A stretch of DNA of 64,000 nucleotides from Skeletonema tropicum. Lineage: Eukaryota > Bacillariophyta > Thalassiosirophyceae > Thalassiosirales > Thalassiosiraceae. Position 1 is the stretch's first letter, and every line of letters begins with the position of its first letter. The stretch lies in the NCBI GenBank assembly GCA_037178625.1, contig JAWZXG010000051.1, forward strand, positions 1 to 64,000, written 5' to 3'. The notes beneath the pieces are model-generated. The model did no database searches. It saw only the letters and a list, made by a program, of their open reading frames with translations, and was not told the DNA's origin. The position numbers were made by a program, and so were the translations under genes. This document shows positions 49,467-62,928 of the stretch, in pieces.

Positions 49467-51690
49467 CTACAGTAATATTTAAAGCAGTGAATAGAAGAGG
49501 AGGACGGTGATGGCATGGCACAGTAGAATGTAGCTTTATCATTGCATTGCTCTGTTGATGGCGGTATGTAATTTGAGACGGCCATCTTGATTTTTGAAGC
49601 GGTACCACCTTCTCAGCCGTATCAAAGCACAACACACGGCAGATCAAAAATTGACAATGGCTGATATCTTGTCTCCTACGCGGCCAATGAAGGCGATAAG
49701 TGGCGTTTTGGAAAGCTCTCATTGCGCTCTATCGATTAGGCCTGTAATTATCCTGATTGGAGGACTTTCATTCAATCAATCCGTTCAAAAACAGGTCTAG
49801 AAAGTCACCAGTGGCTCTCAATCCGGCTCCACAGCCACAGCCCGAATTTGACGATATGACAACCAATCGAAAGCTCTTTTCAATCTCTTTCGATTAGTAC
49901 TATCATTCAGCCAACTGAATAATCTAAACATAGCTCGGGCAAAGCCCTCGCAAAAAAGCGACCACTTTAGTCAGCCTTGTCCAGACAGTTGACAGTTGAC
50001 AGTTGACAGTTGACAGTTGATTGGTCGAAAATCCCAAAGAGCGACCAGTTCAATCAGCCTCACATCATGACAGTTGGCACGGAAGCATCAAACGCTTCGC
50101 TGAAGAACGATCACTTAATTCAGTAAGATCCAACTACTCACTGCTCGGGCAAAGCCCTCGCACAATACACTGAGCATAGATCAGCAATTGCTCATCAGTG
50201 AACTAAGTTACATGTACCGTCCAATGATAGTTAGATCAACTCAGTACCGTCCATGATAATAATCCATTGTGCAACATCAACTTGCCTCGACTGTGCTCGA
50301 CATCCTCCGCTTCGCTCCAGACTTACTACCCAACAATTTAATGTATTCATTTAATATATTCATTATCAATCTAAGTATGATCCCAACAACATCCGAGGAG
50401 GAGGAGGATGTTGGATTGACTATTCCTCCTCCTCACCGTCGCCGATGATGATGATCAACAGTTAGTTAACGCGAACTAGTAGTTTGGAATGATCATCGGA
50501 GGTGTGGTTGGGATTAATCATCATCATCATCGGCGGCGTGTGGAGAATGGCGAGTGAGCCGAATGTAGCGTAATGAATATTGAATAAGTAATTCCACCGC
50601 CGATGATGAATTATTACACCACCGCCGATGTTGATGAATGGATTGAAGGTCGAGCGAAGCGAGACAGTGGAAGAATGATGCGACAAGTCGGAAAGTCGAG
50701 TGAGCCGGAGGCGAGGGAGATGGAAGTAATGCAAATACTGTCAACGGTACGGTGGTGGAAATAAGTGAAGGAGCGAGTGAGCCGCCAGGCGAGGGAGCTG
50801 TTGATTTTTGATTTTGGTATTGCTATGGTATTATTGATAATGATGATATTGAAAATATTATATGGACGATGGAAGAATTGACGGTGGTGGAGGTAATTCT
50901 GTTCATTTTGTTGAAATTTCGAAATTTTGGAGTGTCTTCGGCGCTGGGGATGACTTTCTGGGGTACGGTCAATTTAGTTGAGTTGAATTGGCAAAGAATC
51001 GATATTTGGCCTTGAATAGTACCAATTGATAGAACTCGACGAGAGGATTCAAAATCACTACTCATCTCATTCATACGACCAATAGAAGGAGAGGTATGGA
51101 TGTTTGGATGGGTAGAGTGCGTGGGAGTTTAGGTTGGACAAGTGGACAAGGAGTGACGCTGAATGACTTCAAGGGTGCACCGTAAGCTTTCCAGCCACAT
51201 GAACATCTTCAATCATACTCATTTACTATTTAATCATTATTTTTCATCTAGAGTCGAGGGCACAATTAATCAACAAACATTGTTGCCCGAACACCTAACA
51301 GTAACATAAAACTTCTTGATATTCATTTCTCTCTCCCCTCTACGTTAGTTTGCGTCCAAAAATTTAAACCTCTCCTCACGAATCCTCCTCCAAGCCTTCT
51401 TGCTAGCTCGTACTTCCTTCTTGATACGTTCCTCTTCCTCACGTTCCTTCTTATTCGGGTCTACGATGCTCTCGAAGGGTTCCGTAATCCACTCATCCCA
51501 AACTGACTTGTCTGCCTCAACCTTCTCATTCGACTTGAGCTTCTTATTCTCTTCTATCTTTGCAGCAACTTCATCCGCCTCGTCAAGCCTCTTCTGTGCC
51601 CGAAGTGCCTGTTCGAGGTACTTGTATAATGTTAATGTAATAGTCTCATGATGGTCCGGTCCAATATCAGGAGATTGACATCGCAACTTG
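49441..51690 (+). repeat. Tandem unit 23
   Basis: 2250 bp, 5 heptads at 49985-50019; net +7, the last near 51145. Confidence 0.97.
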
Positions 51691-51716
51691 ATGATGTCTG
51701 ATGATCTTCCATGGTG
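51345..51716 (-). CDS. TPR terminal exon, unit 23, frame intact
   Basis: Frame unbroken; it lies just after the last cluster of indels. Confidence 0.6.
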   Translation of the reverse strand, partial: HHGRSSDIIKLRCQSPDIGPDHHETITLTLYKYLEQALRAQKRLDEADEVAAKIEENKKLKSNEKVEADKSVWDEWITEPFESIVDPNKKEREEEERIKKEVRASKKAWRRIREERFKFLDAN

Positions 51717-53933
51717 CTACAGTAATATTAAAGCAGTGAATAGAAGAGGAGGACGGTGATGGCATGGCACAGTAGAATGTAGCTTTATCATTGCATTGCT
51801 CTGTTGATGGCGGTATGTAATTTGAGACGGCCATCTTGATTTTTGAAGCGGTACCACCTTCTCAGCCGTATCAAAGCACAACACACGCAGATCAAAAATT
51901 GACAATGGCTGATATCTTGTCTCCTACGCGGCCAATGAAGGCGATAAGTGGCGTTTTGGAAAGCTCTCATTGCGCTCTATCGATTAGGCCTGTAATTATC
52001 CTGATTGGAGGACTTTCATTCAATCAATCCGTTCAAAAACAGGTCTAGAAAGTCACCAGTGGCTCTCAATCCGGCTCCACAGCCACAGCCCGAATTTGAC
52101 GATATGACAACCAATCGAAAGCTCTTTTCAATCTCTTTCGATTAGTACTATCATTCAGCCAACTGAATAATCTAAACATAGCTCGGGCAAAGCCCTCGCA
52201 AAAAAGCGACCACTTTAGTCAGCCTTGTCCAGACAGTTGACAGTTGACAGTTGACAGTTGACAGTTGATTGGTCGAAAATCCCAAAGAGCGACCAGTTCA
52301 ATCAGCCTCACATCATGACAGTTGGCACGGAAGCATCAAACGCTTCGCTGAAGAACGATCACTTAATTCAGTAAGATCCAACTACTCACTGCTCGGGCAA
52401 AGCCCTCGCACAATACACTGAGCATAGATCAGCAATTGCTCATCAGTGAACTAAGTTACATGTACCGTCCAATGATAGTTAGATCAACTCAGTACCGTCC
52501 ATGATAATAATCCATTGTGCAACATCAACTTGCCTCGACTGTGCTCGACATCCTCCGCTTCGCTCCAGACTTACTACCCAACAATTTAATGTATTCATTT
52601 AATATATTCATTATCAATCTAAGTATGATCCCAACAACATCCGAGGAGGAGGAGGATGTTGGATTGACTATTCCTCCTCCTCACCGTCGCCGATGATGAT
52701 GATCAACAGTTAGTTAACGCGAACTAGTAGTTTGGAATGATCATCGGAGGTGTGGTTGGGATTAATCATCATCATCATCGGCGGCGTGTGGAGAATGGCG
52801 AGTGAGCCGAATGTAGCGTAATGATATTGAATAAGTAATTCCACCGCCGATGATGAATTATTACACCACCGCCGATGTTGATGAATGGATTGAAGGTCGA
52901 GCGAAGCGAGACAGTGGAAGAATGATGCGACAAGTCGAAAGTCGAGTGAGCCGGAGGCGAGGGAGATGGAAGTAATGCAAATACTGTCAACGGTACGGTG
53001 GTGGAAATAGTGAAGGAGCGAGTGAGCCGCCAGGCGAGGGAGCTGTTGATTTTTGATTTTGGTATTGCTATGGTATTATTGATAATGATGATATTGAAAA
53101 TATTATATGGACGATGGAAGAATTGACGGTGGTGGAGGTAATTCTGTTCATTTTGTTGAAATTTCGAAATTTTGGAGTGTCTTCGGCGCTGGGGATGACT
53201 TTCTGGGGTACGGTCAATTTAGTTGAGTTGATTGGCAAAGAATCGATATTTGGCCTTGAATAGTACCAATTGATAGAACTCGACGAGAGGATTCAAAATC
53301 ACTACTCATCTCATTCATACGACCAATAGAAGGAGAGGTATGGATGTTTGGATGGGTAGAGTGCGTGGGAGTTTAGGTTGGACAAGTGACAAGGAGTGAC
53401 GCTGAATGACTTCAAGGGTGCACCGTAAGCTTTCCAGCCACATGAACATCTTCAATCATACTCATTTACTATTTAATCATTATTTTTCATCTAGAGTCGA
53501 GGGCACAATTAATCAACAAACATTGTTGCCCGAACACCTAACAGTAACATAAAACTTCTTGATATTCATTTCTCTCTCCCCTCTACGTTAGTTTGCGTCC
53601 AAAAATTTAAACCTCTCCTCACGAATCCTCCTCCAAGCCTTCTTGCTAGCTCGTACTTCCTTCTTGATACGTTCCTCTTCCTCACGTTCCTTCTTATTCG
53701 GGTCTACGATGCTCTCGAAGGGTTCCGTAATCCACTCATCCCAAACTGACTTGTCTGCCTCAACCTTCTCATTCGACTTGAGCTTCTTATTCTCTTCTAT
53801 CTTTGCAGCAACTTCATCCGCCTCGTCAAGCCTCTTCTGTGCCCGAAGTGCCTGTTCGAGGTACTTGTATAATGTTAATGTAATAGTCTCATGATGGTCC
53901 GGTCCAATATCAGGAGATTGACATCGCAACTTG
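51691..53933 (+). repeat. Tandem unit 24
   Basis: 2243 bp, 5 heptads at 52233-52267; no indel noticed. Confidence 0.97.
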
Positions 53934-53959
53934 ATGATGTCTGATGATCTTCCATGGTG
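53588..53959 (-). CDS. TPR terminal exon, unit 24, frame intact
   Basis: Frame unbroken, in a unit of exact consensus length. Confidence 0.6.
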   Translation of the reverse strand, partial: HHGRSSDIIKLRCQSPDIGPDHHETITLTLYKYLEQALRAQKRLDEADEVAAKIEENKKLKSNEKVEADKSVWDEWITEPFESIVDPNKKEREEEERIKKEVRASKKAWRRIREERFKFLDAN

Positions 53960-56180
53960 CTACAGTAATATTAAAGCAGTGAATAGAAGAGGAGGACGGT
54001 GATGGCATGGCACAGTAGAATGTAGCTTTATCATTGCATTGCTCTGTTGATGGCGGTATGTAATTTGAGACGGCCATCTTGATTTTTGAAGCGGTACCAC
54101 CTTCTCAGCCGTATCAAAGCACAACACACGCAGATCAAAAATTGACAATGGCTGATATCTTGTCTCCTACGCGGCCAATGAAGGCGATAAGTGGCGTTTT
54201 GGAAAGCTCTCATTGCGCTCTATCGATTAGGCCTGTAATTATCCTGATTGGAGGACTTTCATTCAATCAATCCGTTCAAAAACAGGTCTAGAAAGTCACC
54301 AGTGGCTCTCAATCCGGCTCCACAGCCACAGCCCGAATTTGACGATATGACAACCAATCGAAAGCTCTTTTCAATCTCTTTCGATTAGTACTATCATTCA
54401 GCCAACTGAATAATCTAAACATAGCTCGGGCAAAGCCCTCGCAAAAAAGCGACCACTTTTAGTCAGCCTTGTCCAGACAGTTGACAGTTGACAGTTGACA
54501 GTTGACAGTTGATTGGTCGAAAATCCCAAAGAGCGACCAGTTCAATCAGCCTCACATCATGACAGTTGGCACGGAAGCATCAAACGCTTCGCTGAAGAAC
54601 GATCACTTAATTCAGTAAGATCCAACTACTCACTGCTCGGGCAAAGCCCTCGCACAATACACTGAGCATAGATCAGCAATTGCTCATCAGTGAACTAAGT
54701 TACATGTACCGTCCAATGATAGTTAGATCAACTCAGTACCGTCCATGATAATAATCCATTGTGCAACATCAACTTGCCTCGACTGTGCTCGACATCCTCC
54801 GCTTCGCTCCAGACTTACTACCCAACAATTTAATGTATTCATTTAATATATTCATTATCAATCTAAGTATGATCCCAACAACATCCGAGGAGGAGGAGGA
54901 TGTTGGATTGACTATTCCTCCTCCTCACCGTCGCCGATGATGATGATCAACAGTTAGTTAACGCGAACTAGTAGTTTGGAATGATCATCGGAGGTGTGGT
55001 TGGGATTAATCATCATCATCATCGGCGGCGTGTGGAGAATGGCGAGTGAGCCGAATGTAGCGTAATGATATTGAATAAGTAATTCCACCGCCGATGATGA
55101 ATTATTACACCACCGCCGATGTTGATGAATGGATTGAAGGTCGAGCGAAGCGAGACAGTGGAAGAATGATGCGACAAGTCGAAAGTCGAGTGAGCCGGAG
55201 GCGAGGGAGATGGAAGTAATGCAAATACTGTCAACGGTACGGTGGTGGAAATAGTGAAGGAGCGAGTGAGCCGCCAGGCGAGGGAGCTGTTGATTTTTTG
55301 ATTTTGGTATTGCTATGGTATTATTGATAATGATGATATTGAAAATATTATATGGACGATGGAAGAATTGACGGTGGTGGAGGTAATTCTGTTCATTTTG
55401 TTGAAATTTCGAAATTTTGGAGTGTCTTCGGCGCTGGGGATGACTTTCTGGGGTACGGTCAATTTAGTTGAGTTGATTGGCAAAGAATCGATATTTGGCC
55501 TTGAATAGTACCAATTGATAGAACTCGACGAGAGGATTCAAAATCACTACTCATCTCATTCATACGACCAATAGAAGGAGAGGTATGGATGTTTGGATGG
55601 GTAGAGTGCGTGGGAGTTTAGGTTGGACAAGTGACAAGGAGTGACGCTGAATGACTTCAAGGGTGCACCGTAAGCTTTCCAGCCACATGAACATCTTCAA
55701 TCATACTCATTTACTATTTAATCATTATTTTTTCATCTAGAGTCGAGGGCACAATTAATCAACAAACATTGTTGCCCGAACACCTAACAGTAACATAAAA
55801 CTTCTTGATATTCATTTCTCTCTCCCCTCTACGTTAGTTTGCGTCCAAAAATTTAAACCTCTCCTCACGAATCCTCCTCCAAGCCTTCTTGCTAGCTCGT
55901 ACTTCCTTCTTGATACGTTCCTCTTCCTCACGTTCCTTCTTATTCGGGTCTACGATGCTCTCGAAGGGTTCCGTAATCCACTCATCCCAAACTGACTTGT
56001 CTGCCTCAACCTTCTCATTCGACTTGAGCTTCTTATTCTCTTCTATCTTTGCAGCAACTTCATCCGCCTCGTCAAGCCTCTTCTGTGCCCGAAGTGCCTG
56101 TTTCGAGGTACTTGTATAATGTTAATGTAATAGTCTCATGATGGTCCGGTCCAATATCAGGAGATTGACATCGCAACTTG
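53934..56180 (+). repeat. Tandem unit 25
   Basis: 2247 bp, 5 heptads at 54477-54511; four extra T, each in a T run (near 54457, 55295, 55733 and 56102). Confidence 0.97.
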
Positions 56181-56206
56181 ATGATGTCTGATGATCTTCC
56201 ATGGTG
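55834..56206 (-). pseudogene. TPR terminal exon, unit 25, frame-shifted
   Basis: An extra T at 56101-56103 (CTGTTTCGAGG) shifts the frame within the TPR motif. The unit has four extra bases, all T added to T runs, as expected of homopolymer error. Confidence 0.6.
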
Positions 56207-58417
56207 CTACAGTAATATTAAAGCAGTGAATAGAAGAGGAGGACGGTGATGGCATGGCACAGTAGAATGTAGCTTTATCATTGCATTGCTCTGTTGATGG
56301 CGGTATGTAATTTGAGACGGCCATCTTGATTTTTGAAGCGGTACCACCTTCTCAGCCGTATCAAAGCACAACACACGCAGATCAAAAATTGACAATGGCT
56401 GATATCTTGTCTCCTACGCGGCCAATGAAGGCGATAAGTGGCGTTTTGGAAAGCTCTCATTGCGCTCTATCGATTAGGCCTGTAATTATCCTGATTGGAG
56501 GACTTTCATTCAATCAATCCGTTCAAAAACAGGTCTAGAAAGTCACCAGTGGCTCTCAATCCGGCTCCACAGCCACAGCCCGAATTTGACGATATGACAA
56601 CCAATCGAAAGCTCTTTTCAATCTCTTTCGATTAGTACTATCATTCAGCCAACTGAATAATCTAAACATAGCTCGGGCAAAGCCCTCGCAAAAAAGCGAC
56701 CACTTTAGTCAGCCTTGTCCAGACAGTTGACAGTTGACAGTTGACAGTTGATTGGTCGAAAATCCCAAAGAGCGACCAGTTCAATCAGCCTCACATCATG
56801 ACAGTTGGCACGGAAGCATCAAACGCTTCGCTGAAGAACGATCACTTAATTCAGTAAGATCCAACTACTCACTGCTCGGGCAAAGCCCTCGCACAATACA
56901 CTGAGCATAGATCAGCAATTGCTCATCAGTGAACTAAGTTACATGTACCGTCCAATGATAGTTAGATCAACTCAGTACCGTCCATGATAATAATCCATTG
57001 TGCAACATCAACTTGCCTCGACTGTGCTCGACATCCTCCGCTTCGCTCCAGACTTACTACCCAACAATTTAATGTATTCATTTAATATATTCATTATCAA
57101 TCTAAGTATGATCCCAACAACATCCGAGGAGGAGGAGGATGTTGGATTGACTATTCCTCCTCCTCACCGTCGCCGATGATGATGATCAACAGTTAGTTAA
57201 CGCGAACTAGTAGTTTGGAATGATCATCGGAGGTGTGGTTGGGATTAATCATCATCATCATCGGCGGCGTGTGGAGAATGGCGAGTGAGCCGAATGTAGC
57301 GTAATGATATTGAATAAGTAATTCCACCGCCGATGATGAATTATTACACCACCGCCGATGTTGATGAATGGATTGAAGGTCGAGCGAAGCGAGACAGTGG
57401 AAGAATGATGCGACAAGTCGAAAGTCGAGTGAGCCGGAGGCGAGGGAGATGGAAGTAATGCAAATACTGTCAACGGTACGGTGGTGGAAATAGTGAAGGA
57501 GCGAGTGAGCCGCCAGGCGAGGGAGCTGTTGATTTTTGATTTTGGTATTGCTATGGTATTATTGATAATGATGATATTGAAAATATTATATGGACGATGG
57601 AAGAATTGACGGTGGTGGAGGTAATTCTGTTCATTTTGTTTGAAATTTCGAAATTTTGGAGTGTCTTCGGCGCTGGGGATGACTTTCTGGGGTACGGTCA
57701 ATTTAGTTGAGTTGATTGGCAAAGAATCGATATTTGGCCTTGAATAGTACCAATTGATAGAACTCGACGAGAGGATTCAAAATCACTACTCATCTCATTC
57801 ATACGACCAATAGAAGGAGAGGTATGGATGTTTGGATGGGTAGAGTGCGTGGGAGTTTAGGTTGGACAAGTGACAAGGAGTGACGCTGAATGACTTCAAG
57901 GGTGCACCGTAAGCTTTCCAGCCACATGAACATCTTCAATCATACTCATTTACTATTTAATCATTATTTTTCATCTAGAGTCGAGGGCACAATTAATCAA
58001 CAAACATTGTTGCCCGAACACCTAACAGTAACATAAAACTTCTTGATATTCATTTCTCTCTCCCCTCTACGTTAGTTTGCGTCCAAAAATTTAAACCTCT
58101 CCTCACGAATCCTCCTCCAAGCCTTCTTGCTAGCTCGTACTTCCTTCTTGATACGTTCCTCTTCCTCACGTTCCTTCTTATTCGGGTCTACGATGCTCTC
58201 GAAGGGTTCCGTAATCCACTCATCCCAAACTGACTTGTCTGCCTCAACCTTCTCATTCGACTTGAGCTTCTTATTCTCTTCTATCTTTGCAGCAACTTCA
58301 TCCGCCTCGTCAAGCCTCTTCTGTGCCCGAAGTGCCTGTTCGAGGTACTTGTATAATGTTAATGTAATAGTCTCATGATGGTCCGGTCCAATATCAGGAG
58401 ATTGACATCGCAACTTG
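56181..58417 (+). repeat. Tandem unit 26
   Basis: 2237 bp, 4 heptads at 56723-56750; one extra T near 57640. Confidence 0.97.
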
Positions 58418-58443
58418 ATGATGTCTGATGATCTTCCATGGTG
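58072..58443 (-). CDS. TPR terminal exon, unit 26, frame intact
   Basis: Frame unbroken. The adjoining intron has an extra A near 58542. Confidence 0.6.
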   Translation of the reverse strand, partial: HHGRSSDIIKLRCQSPDIGPDHHETITLTLYKYLEQALRAQKRLDEADEVAAKIEENKKLKSNEKVEADKSVWDEWITEPFESIVDPNKKEREEEERIKKEVRASKKAWRRIREERFKFLDAN

Positions 58444-60654
58444 CTACAGTAATATTAAAGCAGTGAATAGAAGAGGAGGACGGTGATGGCATGGCACAGT
58501 AGAATGTAGCTTTATCATTGCATTGCTCTGTTGATGGCGGTAATGTAATTTGAGACGGCCATCTTGATTTTTGAAGCGGTACCACCTTCTCAGCCGTATC
58601 AAAGCACAACACACGCAGATCAAAAATTGACAATGGCTGATATCTTGTCTCCTACGCGGCCAATGAAGGCGATAAGTGGCGTTTTGGAAAGCTCTCATTG
58701 CGCTCTATCGATTAGGCCTGTAATTATCCTGATTGGAGGACTTTCATTCAATCAATCCGTTCAAAAACAGGTCTAGAAAGTCACCAGTGGCTCTCAATCC
58801 GGCTCCACAGCCACAGCCCGAATTTGACGATATGACAACCAATCGAAAGCTCTTTTCAATCTCTTTCGATTAGTACTATCATTCAGCCAACTGAATAATC
58901 TAAACATAGCTCGGGCAAAGCCCTCGCAAAAAAGCGACCACTTTAGTCAGCCTTGTCCAGACAGTTGACAGTTGACAGTTGACAGTTGATTGGTCGAAAA
59001 TCCCAAAGAGCGACCAGTTCAATCAGCCTCACATCATGACAGTTGGCACGGAAGCATCAAACGCTTCGCTGAAGAACGATCACTTAATTCAGTAAGATCC
59101 AACTACTCACTGCTCGGGCAAAGCCCTCGCACAATACACTGAGCATAGATCAGCAATTGCTCATCAGTGAACTAAGTTACATGTACCGTCCAATGATAGT
59201 TAGATCAACTCAGTACCGTCCATGATAATAATCCATTGTGCAACATCAACTTGCCTCGACTGTGCTCGACATCCTCCGCTTCGCTCCAGACTTACTACCC
59301 AACAATTTAATGTATTCATTTAATATATTCATTATCAATCTAAGTATGATCCCAACAACATCCGAGGAGGAGGAGGATGTTGGATTGACTATTCCTCCTC
59401 CTCACCGTCGCCGATGATGATGATCAACAGTTAGTTAACGCGAACTAGTAGTTTGGAATGATCATCGGAGGTGTGGTTGGGATTAATCATCATCATCATC
59501 GGCGGCGTGTGGAGAATGGCGAGTGAGCCGAATGTAGCGTAATGATATTGAATAAGTAATTCCACCGCCGATGATGAATTATTACACCACCGCCGATGTT
59601 GATGAATGGATTGAAGGTCGAGCGAAGCGAGACAGTGGAAGAATGATGCGACAAGTCGAAAGTCGAGTGAGCCGGAGGCGAGGGAGATGGAAGTAATGCA
59701 AATACTGTCAACGGTACGGTGGTGGAAATAGTGAAGGAGCGAGTGAGCCGCCAGGCGAGGGAGCTGTTGATTTTTGATTTTGGTATTGCTATGGTATTAT
59801 TGATAATGATGATATTGAAAATATTATATGGACGATGGAAGAATTGACGGTGGTGGAGGTAATTCTGTTCATTTTGTTGAAATTTCGAAATTTTGGAGTG
59901 TCTTCGGCGCTGGGGATGACTTTCTGGGGTACGGTCAATTTAGTTGAGTTGATTGGCAAAGAATCGATATTTGGCCTTGAATAGTACCAATTGATAGAAC
60001 TCGACGAGAGGATTCAAAATCACTACTCATCTCATTCATACGACCAATAGAAGGAGAGGTATGGATGTTTGGATGGGTAGAGTGCGTGGGAGTTTAGGTT
60101 GGACAAGTGACAAGGAGTGACGCTGAATGACTTCAAGGGTGCACCGTAAGCTTTCCAGCCACATGAACATCTTCAATCATACTCATTTACTATTTAATCA
60201 TTATTTTTCATCTAGAGTCGAGGGCACAATTAATCAACAAACATTGTTGCCCGAACACCTAACAGTAACATAAAACTTCTTGATATTCATTTCTCTCTCC
60301 CCTCTACGTTAGTTTGCGTCCAAAAATTTAAACCTCTCCTCACGAATCCTCCTCCAAGCCTTCTTGCTAGCTCGTACTTCCTTCTTGATACGTTCCTCTT
60401 CCTCACGTTCCTTCTTATTCGGGTCTACGATGCTCTCGAAGGGTTCCGTAATCCACTCATCCCAAACTGACTTGTCTGCCTCAACCTTCTCATTCGACTT
60501 GAGCTTCTTATTCTCTTCTATCTTTGCAGCAACTTCATCCGCCTCGTCAAGCCTCTTCTGTGCCCGAAGTGCCTGTTCGAGGTACTTGTATAATGTTAAT
60601 GTAATAGTCTCATGATGGTCCGGTCCAATATCAGGAGATTGACATCGCAACTTG
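58418..60654 (+). repeat. Tandem unit 27
   Basis: 2237 bp, 4 heptads at 58961-58988; one extra A near 58542. Confidence 0.97.
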
Positions 60655-60680
60655 ATGATGTCTGATGATCTTCCATGGTG
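60309..60680 (-). CDS. TPR terminal exon, unit 27, frame intact
   Basis: Frame unbroken, no difference noticed. Confidence 0.6.
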   Translation of the reverse strand, partial: HHGRSSDIIKLRCQSPDIGPDHHETITLTLYKYLEQALRAQKRLDEADEVAAKIEENKKLKSNEKVEADKSVWDEWITEPFESIVDPNKKEREEEERIKKEVRASKKAWRRIREERFKFLDAN

Positions 60681-62902
60681 CTACAGTAATATTAAAGCAG
60701 TGAATAGAAGAGGAGGACGGTGATGGCATGGCACAGTAGAATGTAGCTTTATCATTGCATTGCTCTGTTGATGGCGGTATGTAATTTGAGACGGCCATCT
60801 TGATTTTTGAAGCGGTACCACCTTCTCAGCCGTATCAAAGCACAACACACGCAGATCAAAAATTGACAATGGCTGATATCTTGTCTCCTACGCGGCCAAT
60901 GAAGGCGATAAGTGGCGTTTTGGAAAGCTCTCATTGCGCTCTATCGATTAGGCCTGTAATTATCCTGATTGGAGGACTTTCATTCAATCAATCCGTTCAA
61001 AAACAGGTCTAGAAAGTCACCAGTGGCTCTCAATCCGGCTCCACAGCCACAGCCCGAATTTGACGATATGACAACCAATCGAAAGCTCTTTTCAATCTCT
61101 TTCGATTAGTACTATCATTCAGCCAACTGAATAATCTAAACAAACATAGCTCGGGCAAAGCCCTCGCAAAAAAGCGACCACTTTAGTCAGCCTTGTCCAG
61201 ACAGTTGACAGTTGACAGTTGACAGTTGACAGTTGATTGGTCGAAAATCCCAAAGAGCGACCAGTTCAATCAGCCTCACATCATGACAGTTGGCACGGAA
61301 GCATCAAACGCTTCGCTGAAGAACGATCACTTAATTCAGTAAGATCCAACTACTCACTGCTCGGGCAAAGCCCTCGCACAATACACTGAGCATAGATCAG
61401 CAATTGCTCATCAGTGAACTAAGTTACATGTACCGTCCAATGATAGTTAGATCAACTCAGTACCGTCCATGATAATAATCCATTGTGCAACATCAACTTG
61501 CCTCGACTGTGCTCGACATCCTCCGCTTCGCTCCAGACTTACTACCCAACAATTTAATGTATTCATTTAATATATTCATTATCAATCTAAGTATGATCCC
61601 AACAACATCCGAGGAGGAGGAGGATGTTGGATTGACTATTCCTCCTCCTCACCGTCGCCGATGATGATGATCAACAGTTAGTTAACGCGAACTAGTAGTT
61701 TGGAATGATCATCGGAGGTGTGGTTGGGATTAATCATCATCATCATCGGCGGCGTGTGGAGAATGGCGAGTGAGCCGAATGTAGCGTAATGATATTGAAT
61801 AAGTAATTCCACCGCCGATGATGAATTATTACACCACCGCCGATGTTGATGAATGGATTGAAGGTCGAGCGAAGCGAGACAGTGGAAGAATGATGCGACA
61901 AGTCGAAAGTCGAGTGAGCCGGAGGCGAGGGAGATGGAAGTAATGCAAATACTGTCAACGGTACGGTGGTGGAAATAGTGAAGGAGCGAGTGAGCCGCCA
62001 GGCGAGGGAGCTGTTGATTTTTGATTTTGGTATTGCTATGGTATTATTGATAATGATGATATTGAAAATATTATATGGACGATGGAAGAATTGACGGTGG
62101 TGGAGGTAATTCTGTTCATTTTGTTGAAATTTCGAAATTTTGGAGTGTCTTCGGCGCTGGGGATGACTTTCTGGGGTACGGTCAATTTAGTTGAGTTGAT
62201 TGGCAAAGAATCGATATTTGGCCTTGAATAGTACCAATTGATAGAAACTCGACGAGAGGATTCAAAATCACTACTCATCTCATTCATACGACCAATAGAA
62301 GGAGAGGTATGGATGTTTGGATGGGTAGAGTGCGTGGGAGTTTAGGTTGGACAAGTGACAAGGAGTGACGCTGAATGACTTCAAGGGTGCACCGTAAGCT
62401 TTCCAGCCACATGAACATCTTCAATCATACTCATTTACTATTTAATCATTATTTTTCATCTAGAGTCGAGGGCACAATTAATCAACAAACATTGTTGCCC
62501 GAACACCTAACAGTAACATAAAACTTCTTGATATTCATTTCTCTCTCCCCTCTACGTTAGTTTGCGTCCAAAAATTTAAACCTCTCCTCACGAATCCTCC
62601 TCCAAGCCTTCTTGCTAGCTCGTACTTCCTTCTTGATACGTTCCTCTTCCTCACGTTCCTTCTTATTCGGGTCTACGATGCTCTCGAAGGGTTCCGTAAT
62701 CCACTCATCCCAAACTGACTTGTCTGCCTCAACCTTCTCATTCGACTTGAGCTTCTTATTCTCTTCTATCTTTGCAGCAACTTCATCCGCCTCGTCAAGC
62801 CTCTTCTGTGCCCGAAGTGCCTGTTCGAGGTACTTGTATAATGTTAATGTAATAGTCTCATGATGGTCCGGTCCAATATCAGGAGATTGACATCGCAACT
62901 TG
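60655..62902 (+). repeat. Tandem unit 28
   Basis: 2248 bp, 5 heptads at 61201-61235; a 4-base AAAC duplication near 61138-61145 and an extra A near 62246. Confidence 0.97.
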
Positions 62903-62928
62903 ATGATGTCTGATGATCTTCCATGGTG
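62557..62928 (-). CDS. TPR terminal exon, unit 28, frame intact
   Basis: Frame unbroken, no difference noticed. Confidence 0.6.
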   Translation of the reverse strand, partial: HHGRSSDIIKLRCQSPDIGPDHHETITLTLYKYLEQALRAQKRLDEADEVAAKIEENKKLKSNEKVEADKSVWDEWITEPFESIVDPNKKEREEEERIKKEVRASKKAWRRIREERFKFLDAN

